The notes beneath the pieces were generated by a model. It searched no databases. It saw only the letters and a list, made by a program, of their open reading frames with translations, and was not told where the DNA came from. A stretch of 64,000 nucleotides of DNA from Dryocosmus kuriphilus (taxonomy: Eukaryota; Arthropoda; Insecta; Hymenoptera; Cynipidae). The DNA lies in contig CM076192.1 of the NCBI GenBank assembly GCA_038277395.1, positions 131,823,570 through 131,887,569 on the forward strand. The letters are read 5' to 3'. A program made the position numbers and the translations under genes. This document shows, one piece after another, positions 10,510-21,421 of the stretch. Within the stretch, counting starts at the first letter, position 1; each line of letters opens with the position of its first letter.

Positions 10510-11574
10510 TTAACGTTGGTGCACAAGACGCATAAGAGGATCTGTGCTATTTACGATTGAACGGGCGGTTGCAAAGACATTTCTCCGATGAACATACTCC
10601 AAACTCAATAGTCCTGTTCCTCCTTGATCTCGCGGAAGGTATATTCGAGACACGGAAGACCTAGGATGATGACTTCGATGGATTTTCAACATTTTACGCA
10701 TTTTTCGGTCCATTTCCTTCAACTCATCGACATTCCACTGTATTGCCTAGAAACGCGTAAAGCGGTATGAGAACAGCAAGCGTATCGATCGCCTGGATCT
10801 TATTTTTCCCAGATAACTCAGGACCCCAATTTTTTCGGAGAATTTGATGACAACTTTTTTGGAGAGCCACTTCTACCACACGAACATCTTGGATTTCTGC
10901 TTGCGGAATACCAAGATGTGCGTATGTCTTTCCATTACCAAGATACTGAATGGCATTTCCGCCTATAGAATGAATATTTTGATCGTCACATGAGGATCTT
11001 TCTACTAGCCTTCGTTTCCAGCGGTGGACGCACGCACATTTGTCGAGAACAAAGGTCATTCCGATTGCCTGGTAGTCTTTACTTACGGTCGCCACAAAGA
11101 TGATTAGGTCCTCTTTTGAAGAAGGAAAGAGTTTAAGGTCGTCCATATATAAAAGATGGTTGACCTCATGTTCCCTTTTCTTTGACGGGGCACACAGATA
11201 TTCACAGCGATTCTCCCGGAGACCAATGGTTAGAGGCAGGAGTGAGTTGCAGAAGAGAGAAGCGGACTGAGAGTGTCCCCCTGAAAGACTTCTCTCCTGT
11301 AGGTGGCAGAGTCTGTGGTCACCTGTCCGTTGTCAGGTGTTATGACAAATCTAGTCCGCCACAAACGCATCAGCTTCCTTATGCACCTCAATATGCTTGG
11401 CTGTACCATTAAGAAATCAAGGAGTTTGATGATCAGCTCGTGATTCGTAGAATCAAATGTCATGCGGTAGTCAATGCAAGCCCTGAGAAGTTTGCCTCGA
11501 TACCGAATTGAATTTTGGGTCCCACACCTATCTATTAAAAGTTCTCCCTGCAGCCTGATATGTCCATCTTGCAT
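10510..11574 (-). pseudogene. R2/R4-like LINE reverse transcriptase, frameshifted
   Basis: Three segments in different frames. 11,230-11,574 has DYRMTFDSTNHELI and the FQGDTLSPLL loop before the active site. 10,724-11,146 begins at the catalytic MDDLKLF and continues through the thumb (FVLDKCACVHRWKR, YLGNGKTYAHLGI). 10,510-10,722 contains the RIYLPRDQGGTGLLSLE motif typical of the region after the RT. Frameshifts near 10,723 and 11,150-11,230 inactivate it. Confidence 0.75.
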
Positions 11575-11829
11575 CCGCGTTGTTCAAATATTGCGCGATT
11601 GCGTTCAAAAAAGCTATGGGTCTGTAGTTCTTTGGATCCGACAAGTCTCCGGTTTTTGGAATCAGTGCCGTACGTCCTTCCACCAACCTCTACGGAACAG
11701 GTTGTTCACCGTTAAGGAAGGAAGCGAATATATTGCAGGCCAGATATTTATGAGTGAAAGAAAGTTTCTTCCACCAAAAGTTGTTAATTTTTTCTAGACA
11801 GGGCGCTGAAAAGTTTTTAGTTCTAGCGT

Positions 11830-12476
11830 CTACTTTTTCACTTCTTCCATAGTATTTGGCGGAAGCTCCTCCCCTGCATCATCCAAAACTTGTCTCAAAG
11901 TTTGAGAAAATGCTCTAACTTTTGTTGTGAATTCTTTGCTTGATGTTATGTACGCGATCTCATACTGCATATGCGACGTATGCCGTCTCGCCGTCTCTAT
12001 TTTAGCATGAAGCTGTGGAATACGTCTGCGAGTCGTGCTTAGACGCTCAGAGGTATCATTGCTTCTTTCTTCACGAAGCGTAGACACCGCCTTCTCGTAA
12101 ACTGCACAGTTTAGAGCCCAGAGATTCACATCTTTGTAGTTTAGATTAGAGAGTGAATTGTCCGCTTCCACTAATTCTTCCATTCTGAAGAATCGTTTTT
12201 GTTGGATTGTAATTCCTCTAGTTCTCAGACTGGAATTTTCGGCTACCTGCAAGATTGTATTACAGGAACGGATGGTCTGTCCGCCGGAGGTTGTTGCTCT
12301 TCCTCTGGCTGGGGAAGAGACTGAAATCCACTTTCGCGCAAATAGGACATTTTATCTCTTACATACTGAGACATTATAGTATTAGCATATTCCGGGTGAA
12401 TATCAAAAAAACGCTGATAAAGCCTCCATATGTATCCTCTACGGGCCGGCGAGCTTCCCTGCCAACATATAAGCAT
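11830..12476 (-). pseudogene. R2/R4-like LINE, region upstream of the reverse transcriptase
   Basis: 12,243-12,476 (YVRDKMSYLRE) and 11,830-12,252 (VNLWALNCAVYEKAVSTLREE, then a charged helical stretch with RRRIPQLHAKIE) match the helical region before the RT in this LINE group, from memory of the family. The two pieces overlap by ten bases in different frames. Confidence 0.6.
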
Positions 12477-13002
12477 GTCCTTCTTGTGTTAGACCGTTCA
12501 CTTCACGCGCTGTCCTCGAATTTGTCCATGGTCATTGCCAGGTTGTCGACTTGTTAGTTCAGTCCATTTGCCACGCCCAGCTGAACCGTGTTCCCCATCC
12601 GAAGAAGACCAGTCGTGGGTGGCACTGCGCATTAGTGTTACCATCACCACAATATTTATTGTGTGTTGGGGTTAACCCAATACAACATGGCTAACTGAGA
12701 GGGGTTGAGCTCAAGGGCGGTGGGGTCCCAACATCCCTGCGCCTTAGATTACTATTATTATTATTTTAATTATATGTTTGGGTAGGGCATCTACTGCCTA
12801 GCGCTGCGGTAGAACCTATTGTATTGTGCCCATGTCTTTAGTTATCGCCCATGAGATCAGTCTCTGCCATAAAGGGCAAAAATCAAAGGCTCGCTCCTGG
12901 CGTTAAAGCCAAGAATGCGCAATGGTGATGACTGCCACACGGGCGACGAATTCGGCAGTGTCGTAAGCGATTGGGATTGAGTGGGGATCCTTTATCACTT
13001 CG

Positions 13003-13242
13003 TTATAGCCTCTCTCCCTCCGCCTTTGGGTTGGTTTTCTTCCCCTCAAGGATCGCTTCAGTACGAGATAGCTCTTCTTGGAGGGTCAGCTCATCTTCGG
13101 AGCTGTCCAACTGTATGTATGTGTCGTCCGAGTCCTGGCTGCCCTCTTCGATTTGCTGGTGCTCCTCTCCCTGGTACCTTTTCCTCTTCTTGTTAAGGGA
13201 GGTCCAGTCTTCCTTTTCGACTGTGATTTTGCGGAGATCCAT
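13003..13242 (-). pseudogene. Acidic N-terminal fragment, probably of the same LINE
   Basis: An 80-codon minus-strand frame rich in E, D, K and S (KKRKRYQGEEHQQIEEGS). It lies upstream of the LINE domains in the same orientation, as an N-terminal leader would. No domain is recognised; assignment rests on position. Confidence 0.4.
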
Positions 13243-13440
13243 GAACTTGGAGTGCGTCTTTACCCAGCCGCCTTTAATGAATTTGGTTCAAGTGGAATCG
13301 GGAACCGTGTGGTGATTCTTAGTCCGATTCTCCCTCTCCCCGCAATATGTGTTGTGGAAGATGTTCAACAGTACGGGGACCATCTCCCGTAATGTCTGCA
13401 CCCCCGCATGCTTATTGGTTCCATCCTTCTAGATATGTGG

Positions 13441-14097
13441 GTCAAAAGGTAATTCGCCAATCCTGGTTACCAGACACACAAGCAACAAGCAATTTTTTTA
13501 AAATAAAATGTTCTTCCTCTCTTTTTAGGGGAATAAGAATATACCTAATTTTCTTCTAATTTTTAACCTTTCCTTTATTCCTAAATATTTTATTAGTTTT
13601 CTTCTGCCTTCTCGCTAATGTTTTGCTGCTTCCTTGTCTTTTTCTTGATGATTCCTCCTTGGCAAACTGAAAATTTAACTTATATAAAAGTTTATTTTAA
13701 ATTGACTTCAAACTAGGCCTCTGATAGCCATATTTATTCTTTACCCTTGTATTTTAATTCCATTTAGATTGATATTGATAAAACCAGGAAACAAAAAGGT
13801 CAATAACTAAGCCCTATTCTTATTTTATTCGTTGCTTTTTTGCCTTTTGAGAGTTTTAATTAAGTTTGTAGTGTTTATGTTAATGAGTCATATACGTCCT
13901 TTATTTGTATTGTGACCTGTTCGGAATGACTCCACTCAGCTTCAGAAAATCCACCATCTCAGGTTTGATATTTTTTAGCCTTTCCTCTTGCTCCTCTTCT
14001 CGTTTTTCCTGTTTTCCTCACATTTCTATTTTTCTCTTCTTTCGACTGATCGTTCTCTCTTTCTCTCTTCCTCTCTTCAATTTTCTCGCTCTTTCTC
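13441..14097 (-). other. Polypyrimidine stretch, possible LINE ORF1 remnant on minus strand
   Basis: The plus strand is strongly pyrimidine-rich (TCTCTCTTTCTCTCTTCCTC near 14,050). Read on the minus strand it would encode lysine/glutamate/arginine-rich peptides like those of purine-rich LINEs such as the 38-42 kb element. No conserved domain is visible. Confidence 0.35.
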
Positions 14098-14260
14098 CCT
14101 TAGTACGGAAGCTGAGCCACTTTCCGTATGCAATGAACAAAAAGTGGATGAATAGTATCCAGTCTTATGTATGTTGACGCCCAGAATCCGAATATTTCGT
14201 TCAGCAAGCCGAAAAAATGGTTCAATTTGTTTAAACAAGAATTGCTTAAACAAATATAAA
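14098..14260 (+). repeat. ACTTTCCG...GCAATAA repeat unit, copy 1
   Basis: Shared landmarks: GAGC(C/G)(A/G)CTTTCCG, TGCAATAA/TGCAATGAAC, AAGTGGATGAA, CAGTCTTATGTAT and GAATCCGAATATTT. Copies lie at 14,555-14,715 on the same strand and at 22,075-22,245 on the other. Spacing between the first two copies is about 460 bp. Origin unknown. Confidence 0.7.
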
Positions 14261-14554
14261 AAAAATACATTTTTTCGATCCCAAAAAAGTATTTTTATAT
14301 TCTTTGAGTAATTTTAAAGGAAACGTATATTCGAATCTCTCCATAGAACACATAGCTTCCGAGAAAAAAGTTCCTAATGTTTGAAAAATCGTGATTTTTA
14401 CCAATTTTAATCCTTTGTTACTCAATAACCACACTATTTTTTAACTCTACGAAGCTTAAAATACTCTTTTGACTTTATACTTTTAAAAGAGAAAAAGATT
14501 TATCTGTATACTTGACGCCCTAGTCATTAAAAAGTGAACGAACCGCTGCGCGTT

Positions 14555-14715
14555 TGCTCCGGGAGCTGCGGCACTTTCCGGATGCAATAAATGAAAAATG
14601 TGGATGAAAAGTGTGCAGTCTTATATATTTTGACCCATAGAATCCGAATATTTGTTCAGCAATCTGAAAAAATGGTATATTTTTTTAAAACAACGATTGC
14701 TTGAAGAATGATTGT
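14555..14715 (+). repeat. ACTTTCCG...GCAATAA repeat unit, copy 2
   Basis: Second copy (GGGAGCTGCGGCACTTTCCG, GTGGATGAAAAG, GAATCCGAATATTT). It ends where the piggyBac-type element begins, so that element inserted at its edge. Confidence 0.7.
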
Positions 14716-14785
14716 TTAACACAAGGGGTACCGGTCTGACCGGCCACCCTCCGGGTACCGTGAGTCGTCATTTAACGGTTATCTA
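14716..14785 (+). repeat. piggyBac-type terminal inverted repeat, left
   Basis: TTAA then CACAAGGGGTACCGG, an internal palindrome (GGTCTGACCGGCC) and GTCGTCATTTAACGGTTAT. The last part is mirrored at 21,424-21,440. Confidence 0.7.
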
Positions 14786-15254
14786 TTTTTATGTATTTAA
14801 AGCTTTTATAAAGTGATTATTTGTGATGTTTTTTGTTACTCATATTGCTTTAAGTGTATTTTACGTCCTACAACTGTCATGATCACCACAACTAATGGTA
14901 CACTGTAAAAAATAGTTAGGTCAAAATACTAAAAATAGTAAGTTCTGTATAAAAATTCTTTAAAATGCTGAATGAGAGAAAAGATAACATGATAAAACAA
15001 TTAAAGGGCCAGTCTTATGCAAATAAATGTGTTGCCTAAGGAACACTGCTACTATTAGGGACTTTACAGAAAACATATGTGAAATGCAACTACTTACAAA
15101 TTACAAGGCAAGCGTACACTAAGGCATCAATAAACACGTATGACATTATGAATTGTATAAAAGACCACCACTATTATTGGAATCTTTCCGGCGGATATAT
15201 AATAACAAATTATGAAAATAATTGCTACACTGCAAGAAATGTTGAGAAGAAAAA

Positions 15255-16110
15255 GATAAAATTATGACCACAGGTAAGTCACTATTACTGATTTTGGTCA
15301 CACCTTTGGCACACTTACGGTCATTCACACATTTTTCACACATATATTTGTTGCACGCATCACATGTTGATTTTGCTCTGTTCTTGTTGCAGAATTCCAC
15401 CCGACGCTGATTCGAGGTCTATCAGCATTGTGAGAAACAGCTGGTCCATTATCACTCATCTTAATTGGCCTGCTTGATGCGTAAGGTTCAGCCATCTACT
15501 CAACAACCCGCAGGATGAATTTGCGCTGGCTGATCTCAGAACCAAACTCCAGTCTGTGCAATGTGTGGGCATTGATCATGGCTAAGTCTATGATATTGAA
15601 GAAGACGTGCAATGGCCAGCCACGTGACCTGGGCCTAACGCTGTACTTGCGACAAATCTGATCGACACTATCCACCCCGGCCTTTGTCACATTGTAAAAT
15701 AAAACTGATTCTGGTATTTTCTTTTCTAATGTTTCATCCACAGAAACCCCTGTACCTAAGCTGCTGAGGACTAGGACATTATTTGAAATTTTTCCCTGGC
15801 AAGAGATAAGTGTGATGTCACCCGTCTTGTAAATGACTGAACTATACAGCGGGTCCTTGGCCTTCTGGTATGAGGGAGGCACTTCTCTCCAATCTTTGTT
15901 TAGAGTCCCTATAAGACTAGTTCTCTTTTCCTTCAGGGCTTTGGCCAGAGATACAGACGTAAAGGGAATTGTCCGTAGTGACGTATCGTCCTTCGCCTAG
16001 GAATGACTCTGGAAGGCGCAACGTGACATACTCTCCGACGCTTTTATCTGCAGGCCTTAATTCATCCTTCCCCAAGCAAGGGAATGCATTCAGGACACAT
16101 CCTTCCTTAG
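15255..16110 (-). pseudogene. piggyBac-type transposase, C-terminal half
   Basis: The transposase would excise the element with a DDD active site and paste it at TTAA. On the minus strand from 16,110: GCVLNAFPCLGKDELRPADKSVGEYV, then YVTTDN (second catalytic Asp) where a small indel shifts the frame, then 15,882-15,496 with FYNVTKAGVDSVDQ (third catalytic Asp at about 15,660-15,680) and RGWPLHVFFNIIDLAMINAH. A stop interrupts ILRVVE*MAEPYA, and after a further frameshift the Cys-rich tail CNKNRAKSTCDACNKYMCEKC (15,290-15,400) follows. The order matches piggyBac-like transposases. At least three lesions make it inactive. Confidence 0.85.
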
Positions 16111-16610
16111 TGTTTTTACTTTAATCCCCTTTTTTTTATTTTAAGAGTTTGGTTGACAGTTGCTTCTGCGTCTCACAGTTAGAAACTCTGTGGCGGTTGT
16201 TATTATTGGGGATGGTTTCCTCGAACTCAGGCTGAATTGTTATTGTCGTCGTCAATTCGAGTACAAGGTCTGTCATTTTTTGCCCTGGCAATTAGCGATA
16301 TTGTCTTTTGTGGGGGGTTTTGGTAGCTTGAAGGGTCTGGCATTGGCATTGGAGACGAGTTTTTATTACCTACGTGGTCAATTGTATTTCGGGCTGTGGT
16401 GACCCTGCATTGATCGTTTTTAATTTGGATTCTCGAACCGATTAGACGCGTTGACGAAAAACCTTGGAATTGTGTGGAGCTCGCGTGGCATCAAGTCAGT
16501 TCAAGTTATTACATTCAGTGGTTTAGTTCAAGTTATTACATTCAGTGGTTCAGCTCAAGTTATTACATTCAGTGGTTTAATGAACGCTATTACATGCACT
16601 GAGTCAGTTC
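16111..16610 (+). repeat. BEL/Pao 5' LTR
   Basis: Aligns with 19,161-19,621: shared AAGAGTTTGGTTGACAGTTG, GTGGCGGTTGTTATTATTGG, TTTTGGTAGCTTGAAGGGTC and CAATTGTATTTCGGGCTGTG. It contains four 27-bp tandem units at 16,498-16,605. The exact 3' boundary is uncertain because the 3' LTR stops at the end of the third unit. Confidence 0.8.
16498..16605 (+). repeat. 27-bp tandem repeat inside BEL/Pao LTR
   Basis: Four units of AGTTCAAGTTATTACATTCA plus GTGGTTT at 16,498, 16,525, 16,552 and 16,579; the last is diverged. Three corresponding units are in the 3' LTR near 19,546-19,621. Confidence 0.85.
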
Positions 16611-17099
16611 AAAGATTCTGTCCCCGCTCTACCCGACTCGATGATCATCCAGTATTTCGTAAGGAACGAGTCGGATGACACGTACCTCCAGTTGCGTCGG
16701 AATCGATTAGTTGGTATTAGCCACAATCGTTTTGGTCCTTCGAACCAGATGGTGGGTTAGCAGGGAAGGTTTAGGTTAATAATAATAAACACGTTAAATT
16801 CTTGAGTTTGCATTTGCTTTTAGAAATATATTCTGATATATGAATTAGCGAGAGTGCAGAAAGTGAAAAGATTTATCACTACAAGACTGGTGATGAGTGC
16901 GTGCTTGGATTGCTGCTGATCTTTCCCGATTCTTTGTGTGATGACGTGATGAATCGGTGTGCACCTGAAGGTAGACAAACGTTTTATAATCCGTAAACTG
17001 CAATTACGTTTTGTCGAACGCAAGTTGAATAGAGCATGCGCTCATCTTGGACAAGCGACATAGACTGAGGCCTTGAGGGCGGTGTGACGTACGGACTGA
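16611..17099 (+). other. BEL/Pao leader region
   Basis: Untranslated region between LTR and minisatellite. It contains TTTTGGTCCTTCGAACCAGAT (16,730-16,750), the kind of segment found just after Pao LTRs, so the primer binding site probably lies before it. I cannot place it exactly. Confidence 0.4.
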
Positions 17100-17342
17100 C
17101 ACCTTTGAAACTTATGCCACGCTGCATATGCCAGATTGGCACTTGTGAACATTATGTCTCGCTGCGTATGCCAGATTGCCGCTTATGAACCTTATGCCTC
17201 GCTGCGTATGCCAGACTGGCACCTGCGAACCTTATGCCTCGCTGCATATGCCAGAATAGCACCTTTGTACCTTATGCCTTGCTACATATGCCAGATTGGC
17301 ACCTGTGAAACTTATGCCTCGCTGCATATGCCAGACTGGCAC
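17100..17342 (+). repeat. 40-bp minisatellite, about six copies
   Basis: The unit has landmarks ACTTATGCC(T/A)CGCTGC and ATATGCCAGA(T/C)TGGCAC, and repeats about every 40 bp six times. A 40-bp unit cannot keep one reading frame, so it is unlikely to be selected as protein. It lies just upstream of gag. Confidence 0.9.
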
Positions 17343-17394
17343 CCCCTTCTTTTATGTTGTTTTGTATTGTTTCAGAACTTGCTGCACCTCCAAT

Positions 17395-18667
17395 ATGAAG
17401 TCTGCTGTGTGTTTGAAGGGCCAAGTTTCGTTGGCAACATCTATTGCTAATCTCCATACCACTGTTATGGCTGTCGAACGAGATGGGCTTGCACCTGGCT
17501 TTATCCAGAGTCAGATGCAGTTGTTTCAAGCCTACTTCGAGAGTTTCAGGGCAATCGTTTCAGGCTTGTGGGCAAGCAAAGCATAGCCAAAGACGCTTAT
17601 TTCCAAGAAGATCAATTCAGCGTCACTGAAGCCGTCTACGTGAAGACTCTCAGTTATCTTTATGATGAGCAGGCTCGCCTTGGAAGAAAGCGTTCTGTCC
17701 CGGGGCCTCAAATGCTTGTACCTCGTGCACACGCGCAGCTCCAATTGCTCGCCATAAGCCTCTTAACATTCGAGGGTAAGCGAGAGGATTGGGAGCCATT
17801 CCGGGATCTCTTCCGGTCCATGATACATGATGAAGCCACGCTATCACTTGGGCAGAAACTATACTATTTAAAAGGGATGTTCTAAGGTGAAGCAAAGAAT
17901 GCGTTGAATACTCTCCCGACAACAGAAGCCCACTACACTACTGCCTGGAACCTGCTCTTGAATCGTTATGACAACAAGCGGTTGTTACCCCAGGACCATC
18001 TCGATGTCTTGACTTCGATCAAGCCTCTACGTGAAGATGGTGCAACCGAATTGCAAACTTTGGTGAATAAACTGGTCCGAGGCAGGGAGGCAACAGTTCA
18101 TTTCATCAAATGCCCCATTGAACACTGGGATCCCTTTGTCACATTCGTAGCTGCTAAAGGAATGAATCCTGTTATTCGCCGCGACTGGGAAAACCACTTC
18201 GCGGAAGCTGATACTCTCTCGACGTTCGATGCAGTTCGAGCCTGTCTCTAGCAACGCGTTCGAACACTTCAGGCTATTGGAGTATCTCGAAAATCTCAGA
18301 GTGTCACTCATTCCACTTATTCTCATCTAAACCAACGTTGGACACCCTCAAAACCTTCGATGATGTTTTTCAAGAACAGCATCACCTTATGTACTGCCTG
18401 AAAAGGGTCATGTATGATGCCCACCTACGGCTTCGTACAGCGGCTCATTTACGCGTCTGCTTCAACTGCTTAAACTCAAGATCATCCGATTGTTTATTTA
18501 AAAGGCGTTGCAGATTGTGCCAATCAAACCACCACACGACTCTTCACGTGGTCGTAACTCGGAAACGACCCAGCAGCGATGGCTCAAGCATTTCATCAAC
18601 TAAAACTGCTCGCTTGAATTCCGAATCTGAATCATCGGCTCCCAAGAATTTGATATCTTCATCTTGA
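17395..18667 (+). pseudogene. BEL/Pao gag (DUF1759-like) with zinc knuckle, disrupted
   Basis: Gag would form the particle and bind RNA. The start ATG 17,395 leads into ERDGLAPGFIQSQMQLFQAYFE. A frameshift near 17,575 follows; the next frame has DAYFQEDQFSVTEAVY, FEGKREDWEPFRDLFRSM and GQKLYYLKG. After an in-frame TAA (17,883-17,885) it continues EAKNALNTLPTTEAHY and AWNLLLNRYDNKRLL, the core signature of Pao gag proteins. Another in-frame TAG (18,249-18,251) and a frameshift near 18,300-18,340 precede the CCHC region CFNCLNSRSSDCLFKRRC, CRLCQSNHHTTLH. At least four lesions. Confidence 0.85.
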
Positions 18668-18719
18668 CCAGTTCTACTCGCTAAGGCCCAAGTGGCCCTA
18701 TGAACCTAAGCTGGACATC

Positions 18720-19140
18720 AAATTAACACTAAAGCTCTCTTTGACCCTGGGTCTGACGCCCTGAATCCAGCCTGATCGCACGTTCTCTGGTTTGACGTGT
18801 CGGCCTTCCGCGGCGTGCCATTGACATTCCTCTCCGTACTATTGGAAACAAACCCATTGAGAACGCTCGCCGACGGGTTCTGGTGTACCATAAGCCTGAT
18901 GGGTTCTCGATGCCTATCGAGGTAAGCGCTCTGGTGCTTCCCACTCTGGGTGTTGTCACCCCAGCAGAAGGAATTTCTCGCCTGGAATGGCCTCACATCC
19001 GCAAACTTCATTTGGCGTATCCGGACTTTCCTCTGCCAGGATCCATTGATCTCCTTTTAGGTGCTGACGTTTACGGTGCTCTTTTACTCGATGACCTGCA
19101 CGAAGGTCCACCGAACTGTACGGGATTGTTCATTTCGTTC
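18720..19140 (+). pseudogene. BEL/Pao aspartic protease fragment
   Basis: The protease would mature the polyprotein. ALFDPGSDA at about 18,735-18,758 matches the D-x-G-S active site. After frame changes, ALVLPTLGVVTPAEGISRLEW, PHIRKLHLAYPDF and IDLLLGADVYGALLLD (18,930-19,095) match the conserved C-terminal half. It ends in a glycine/arginine stretch directly before the 3' LTR; pol is absent. Confidence 0.75.
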
Positions 19141-19160
19141 GGCGAACGAGGCGGGCAAAA

Positions 19161-19625
19161 TGTTTGTATTTTGATCCCTTTTTTTTATTCTAAGAGTTTG
19201 GTTGACAGTTGCTTCTGCATCTTAGAATTAAAAATTCTGTGGCGGTTGTTATTATTGGAGACTGTTTCCTCGAACTGAGCCTGAATTTTTATTGTCGTCG
19301 TCAAGACGAGTCCAAGGTCTGTCATTGTTTGCCCTGGCAATTAGCGAGATTGCCGGTTGTGGGGGGTTTTGGTAGCTTGAAGGGTCTAGAATTGGCCTTG
19401 GAGTGGACTTTTAATTGCCTACGTGATCAATTATATTTCGGGCTGTGGTGTCCCTGCATTGATCGGTTTTAATTTGTATTCTCAAACCGAATAGACACGT
19501 TGACACAAAACCTTGGAATTGTGTGGGGCTCGCGTTGTATCAAGTCAGTTAGAGTTATTACATTCAGTCGTTTAGTTCAAATTAATACATTCAGTGGTTC
19601 AGCTCAAGTTGTTACATTCAGTGTG
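19161..19625 (+). repeat. BEL/Pao 3' LTR, possibly truncated
   Basis: Starts TGTTTGTATTTTGATCCC and aligns with the 5' LTR through the third 27-bp unit, then stops. About 100 bp of unassigned sequence separates it from the piggyBac-type transposase. Confidence 0.75.
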
Positions 19626-19728
19626 ATCCGGGTTTGCATAGACTGCGAAGCATGAAAGTTGTACCCTCGTTCCTCCATGACAGATCGCTCAGTATGAGTA
19701 AGATTATTTTTTGCAAAAACTAGCGAAA

Positions 19729-20650
19729 TCACAAACACTTAGCATCTGTAGCAACCCAATACTTGATACCATATTTGTCTTCTTTATTAACCATGAACTG
19801 AATTAAAGGGCAGCGACACTTGGAAGGGAATAGCTGCTCATCCACAGTTATATTTTGAGTAGGTTTGTAGTAGGCTATACAACTTTCAATAAATTTATCC
19901 CATACTTCAGGGTCTAAGCAATACTTGTCTGTTTGTTTCCTCAAGGATATTATCTGTTTATCACCAAATCGAAGATACTTCTGTATTTCTTAAAATATAT
20001 TACGGGCTATATTTCTTTAACAGAATGTGGGACCCCGTGATTTGTCCTACAGTACACTGAGACGTATAGAGCGTGCAACATATGCCCCACGTGCGTAAAA
20101 AATCGCCAAGAAAGCATCCAATTCTTGCAGCGATATCGTCCAAGAATTCTCCTGCCTCACACTTCTTGCCTCCTTCTCAGTGTATTGTTTTACTGCACGG
20201 AGGAGTGCGTCACTAATAAACGGCCTTCAGGTACTAGCTGTAGAATCTTTGTCCATACTCCGTCGGGCATAGTTAGTGGGGCCTCCTGCCTCCCTAAGAG
20301 CATTCTGATTTCCACGTCTTCCCGATGTATTACCTGGCTTGATTCTTGTCCACACTGTTCGTACTTGCTTATTTCTTGCTTACCTATTTTTATTTTCCCA
20401 GGTTGCTGCGCAGCTGGCTCGGGTGGTGCCGGATGAAGGGGATCTCATTTTCACCATCATCACTGGCGGGATCTCTAGAAGGATGCGGCAACGCGGGCGT
20501 ATTGCTGGCACGGCGTGGACGGCTGCTGGGTATGCGATATCTGCTACCGCGGCCTCAGCTACCACGTTCATCAGCTTGAAGTGCAATCACTGTACACGAT
20601 TGTATCCAGCAATGGAATGTGTATTTCAGTTCCCAGGATGAACCAAATAA
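19729..20650 (-). pseudogene. piggyBac-type transposase, N-terminal and central part
   Basis: The frame at 19,944-19,729 reads VWDKFIESCIAYYKP, ITVDEQLFPSKCRCP and DKYGIKYWVATDAKC; the Asp in ATDAKC is at the first catalytic position. Upstream, in broken frames, minus-strand sequence reads ELDAFLAIFYARGAYAARSI and ARNIFKKY, typical of the N-terminal part of these transposases. Stops and shifts are frequent between 20,000 and 20,560. It joins the 15.3-16.1 kb half once the BEL/Pao insertion is ignored. Confidence 0.8.
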
Positions 20651-20839
20651 AGCCCTTATGCAAAGCTAAAAACCTTGATAATTGTTAGACACAACTGTGT
20701 GGCTAGGAGCACAACGTGTACGCCGTTGCTCGCCGCTTGCTGTTGAAATACCTGTAAAAGAAGTCACACATGCGCTTTTGAATTCGCCCAGAAAAGAACT
20801 GCGTGTTTAGAACAGAAATAGTCAATACGCAATTTTACT

Positions 20840-21130
20840 TACCAGAAGAACAAGTATCTTGTGCGCGATTTTCTACCGCATGGGTTGGATGGTCTTCATG
20901 GGTAGGTGAGAGATTCTCTTTACCACCATCAGAAGACTCATCTGATCAGTGACCTGGCACGTATTCATCAGAAGATTCATCCTCAGATGACAGATTAGAA
21001 CTAACTTCATTTCGGAATGCGCCGAAGATGTATCTTGAAGCGCCCGTAAAATTTCCGCTTCCACCAAGCCACACCGACGTGAGGATATGGCAAAAGTGTG
21101 CACTACTGTAAGCACCGTGGCACTAGACAC
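20840..21130 (-). pseudogene. piggyBac-type transposase acidic N-terminus with possible splice donor
   Basis: A Ser/Asp/Glu-rich peptide (SSDEYVPGH, DESSDGGKENLSPTHED) is read on the minus strand with one stop. It ends at TTCTGGTAAG near 20,843, a plausible 5' splice site; TTTTACAG on the minus strand near 20,755 could be the acceptor. Acidic N-termini are usual in piggyBac-type transposases. Confidence 0.45.
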
Positions 21131-21421
21131 TACTTGCTAGTTTAGACATGTTCCGACTGCCCGAGCGCGCTGCCCTCCGCAGTATATCGCCCGTACAACC
21201 AAGAGCGGGAGCGAGAGTTCCAAGCAAAGTCACTCACTAGTACGATGCCTTCAATTCACGGGTCGCGGTATAATTAGGTGGACAATACGATATTTAGAAA
21301 ACACATTGACAAAAAAATCTCAAAATCGAGAAAAACATTCAAAGGGACAAATAAATAAAGATCACGGAGCGCGAAAGGTCATCGCCAAAAATTACGCACA
21401 TAATAAAAAAATGAAAATTGA

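Larger units (their letters stand above)
9540..13440 (-). mobile_element. R2/R4-like non-LTR retrotransposon, degenerate
   Basis: A single-ORF LINE on the minus strand, recognised from the order N-terminal region, reverse transcriptase with YMDDLKLF, CCHC motif, restriction-like endonuclease. This differs from the APE-type LINEs at 1.6-6.5 kb and 38-42 kb. Every domain sits in a different frame with stops between, so the copy is old. The 3' end near 9,540 and 5' end near 13,440 are estimated from the extent of similarity to the family layout; I saw no flanking duplication. Confidence 0.75.
16111..19625 (+). mobile_element. BEL/Pao LTR retrotransposon lacking pol
   Basis: Two diverged direct LTRs (from 16,111 and 19,161, both starting TGTTT) enclose a leader with a 40-bp minisatellite, a Pao-type gag and a protease. 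The protease runs straight into the 3' LTR: reverse transcriptase, RNase H and integrase are missing. LTR sequences differ at roughly one base in seven to eight by eye, so the insertion is old. It lies inside the piggyBac-type transposase on the opposite strand and is therefore younger than it. Confidence 0.85.

Noticed and set aside
16451..16678. Coding region with VITFSG repeats
   Set aside because: It is the 27-bp tandem repeat inside the LTR; no similarity to a protein family and not preserved in the 3' LTR.
17136..17450. Coding region with repeated MPDW-like peptides
   Set aside because: It is the 40-bp minisatellite read as protein; the frame changes every unit.
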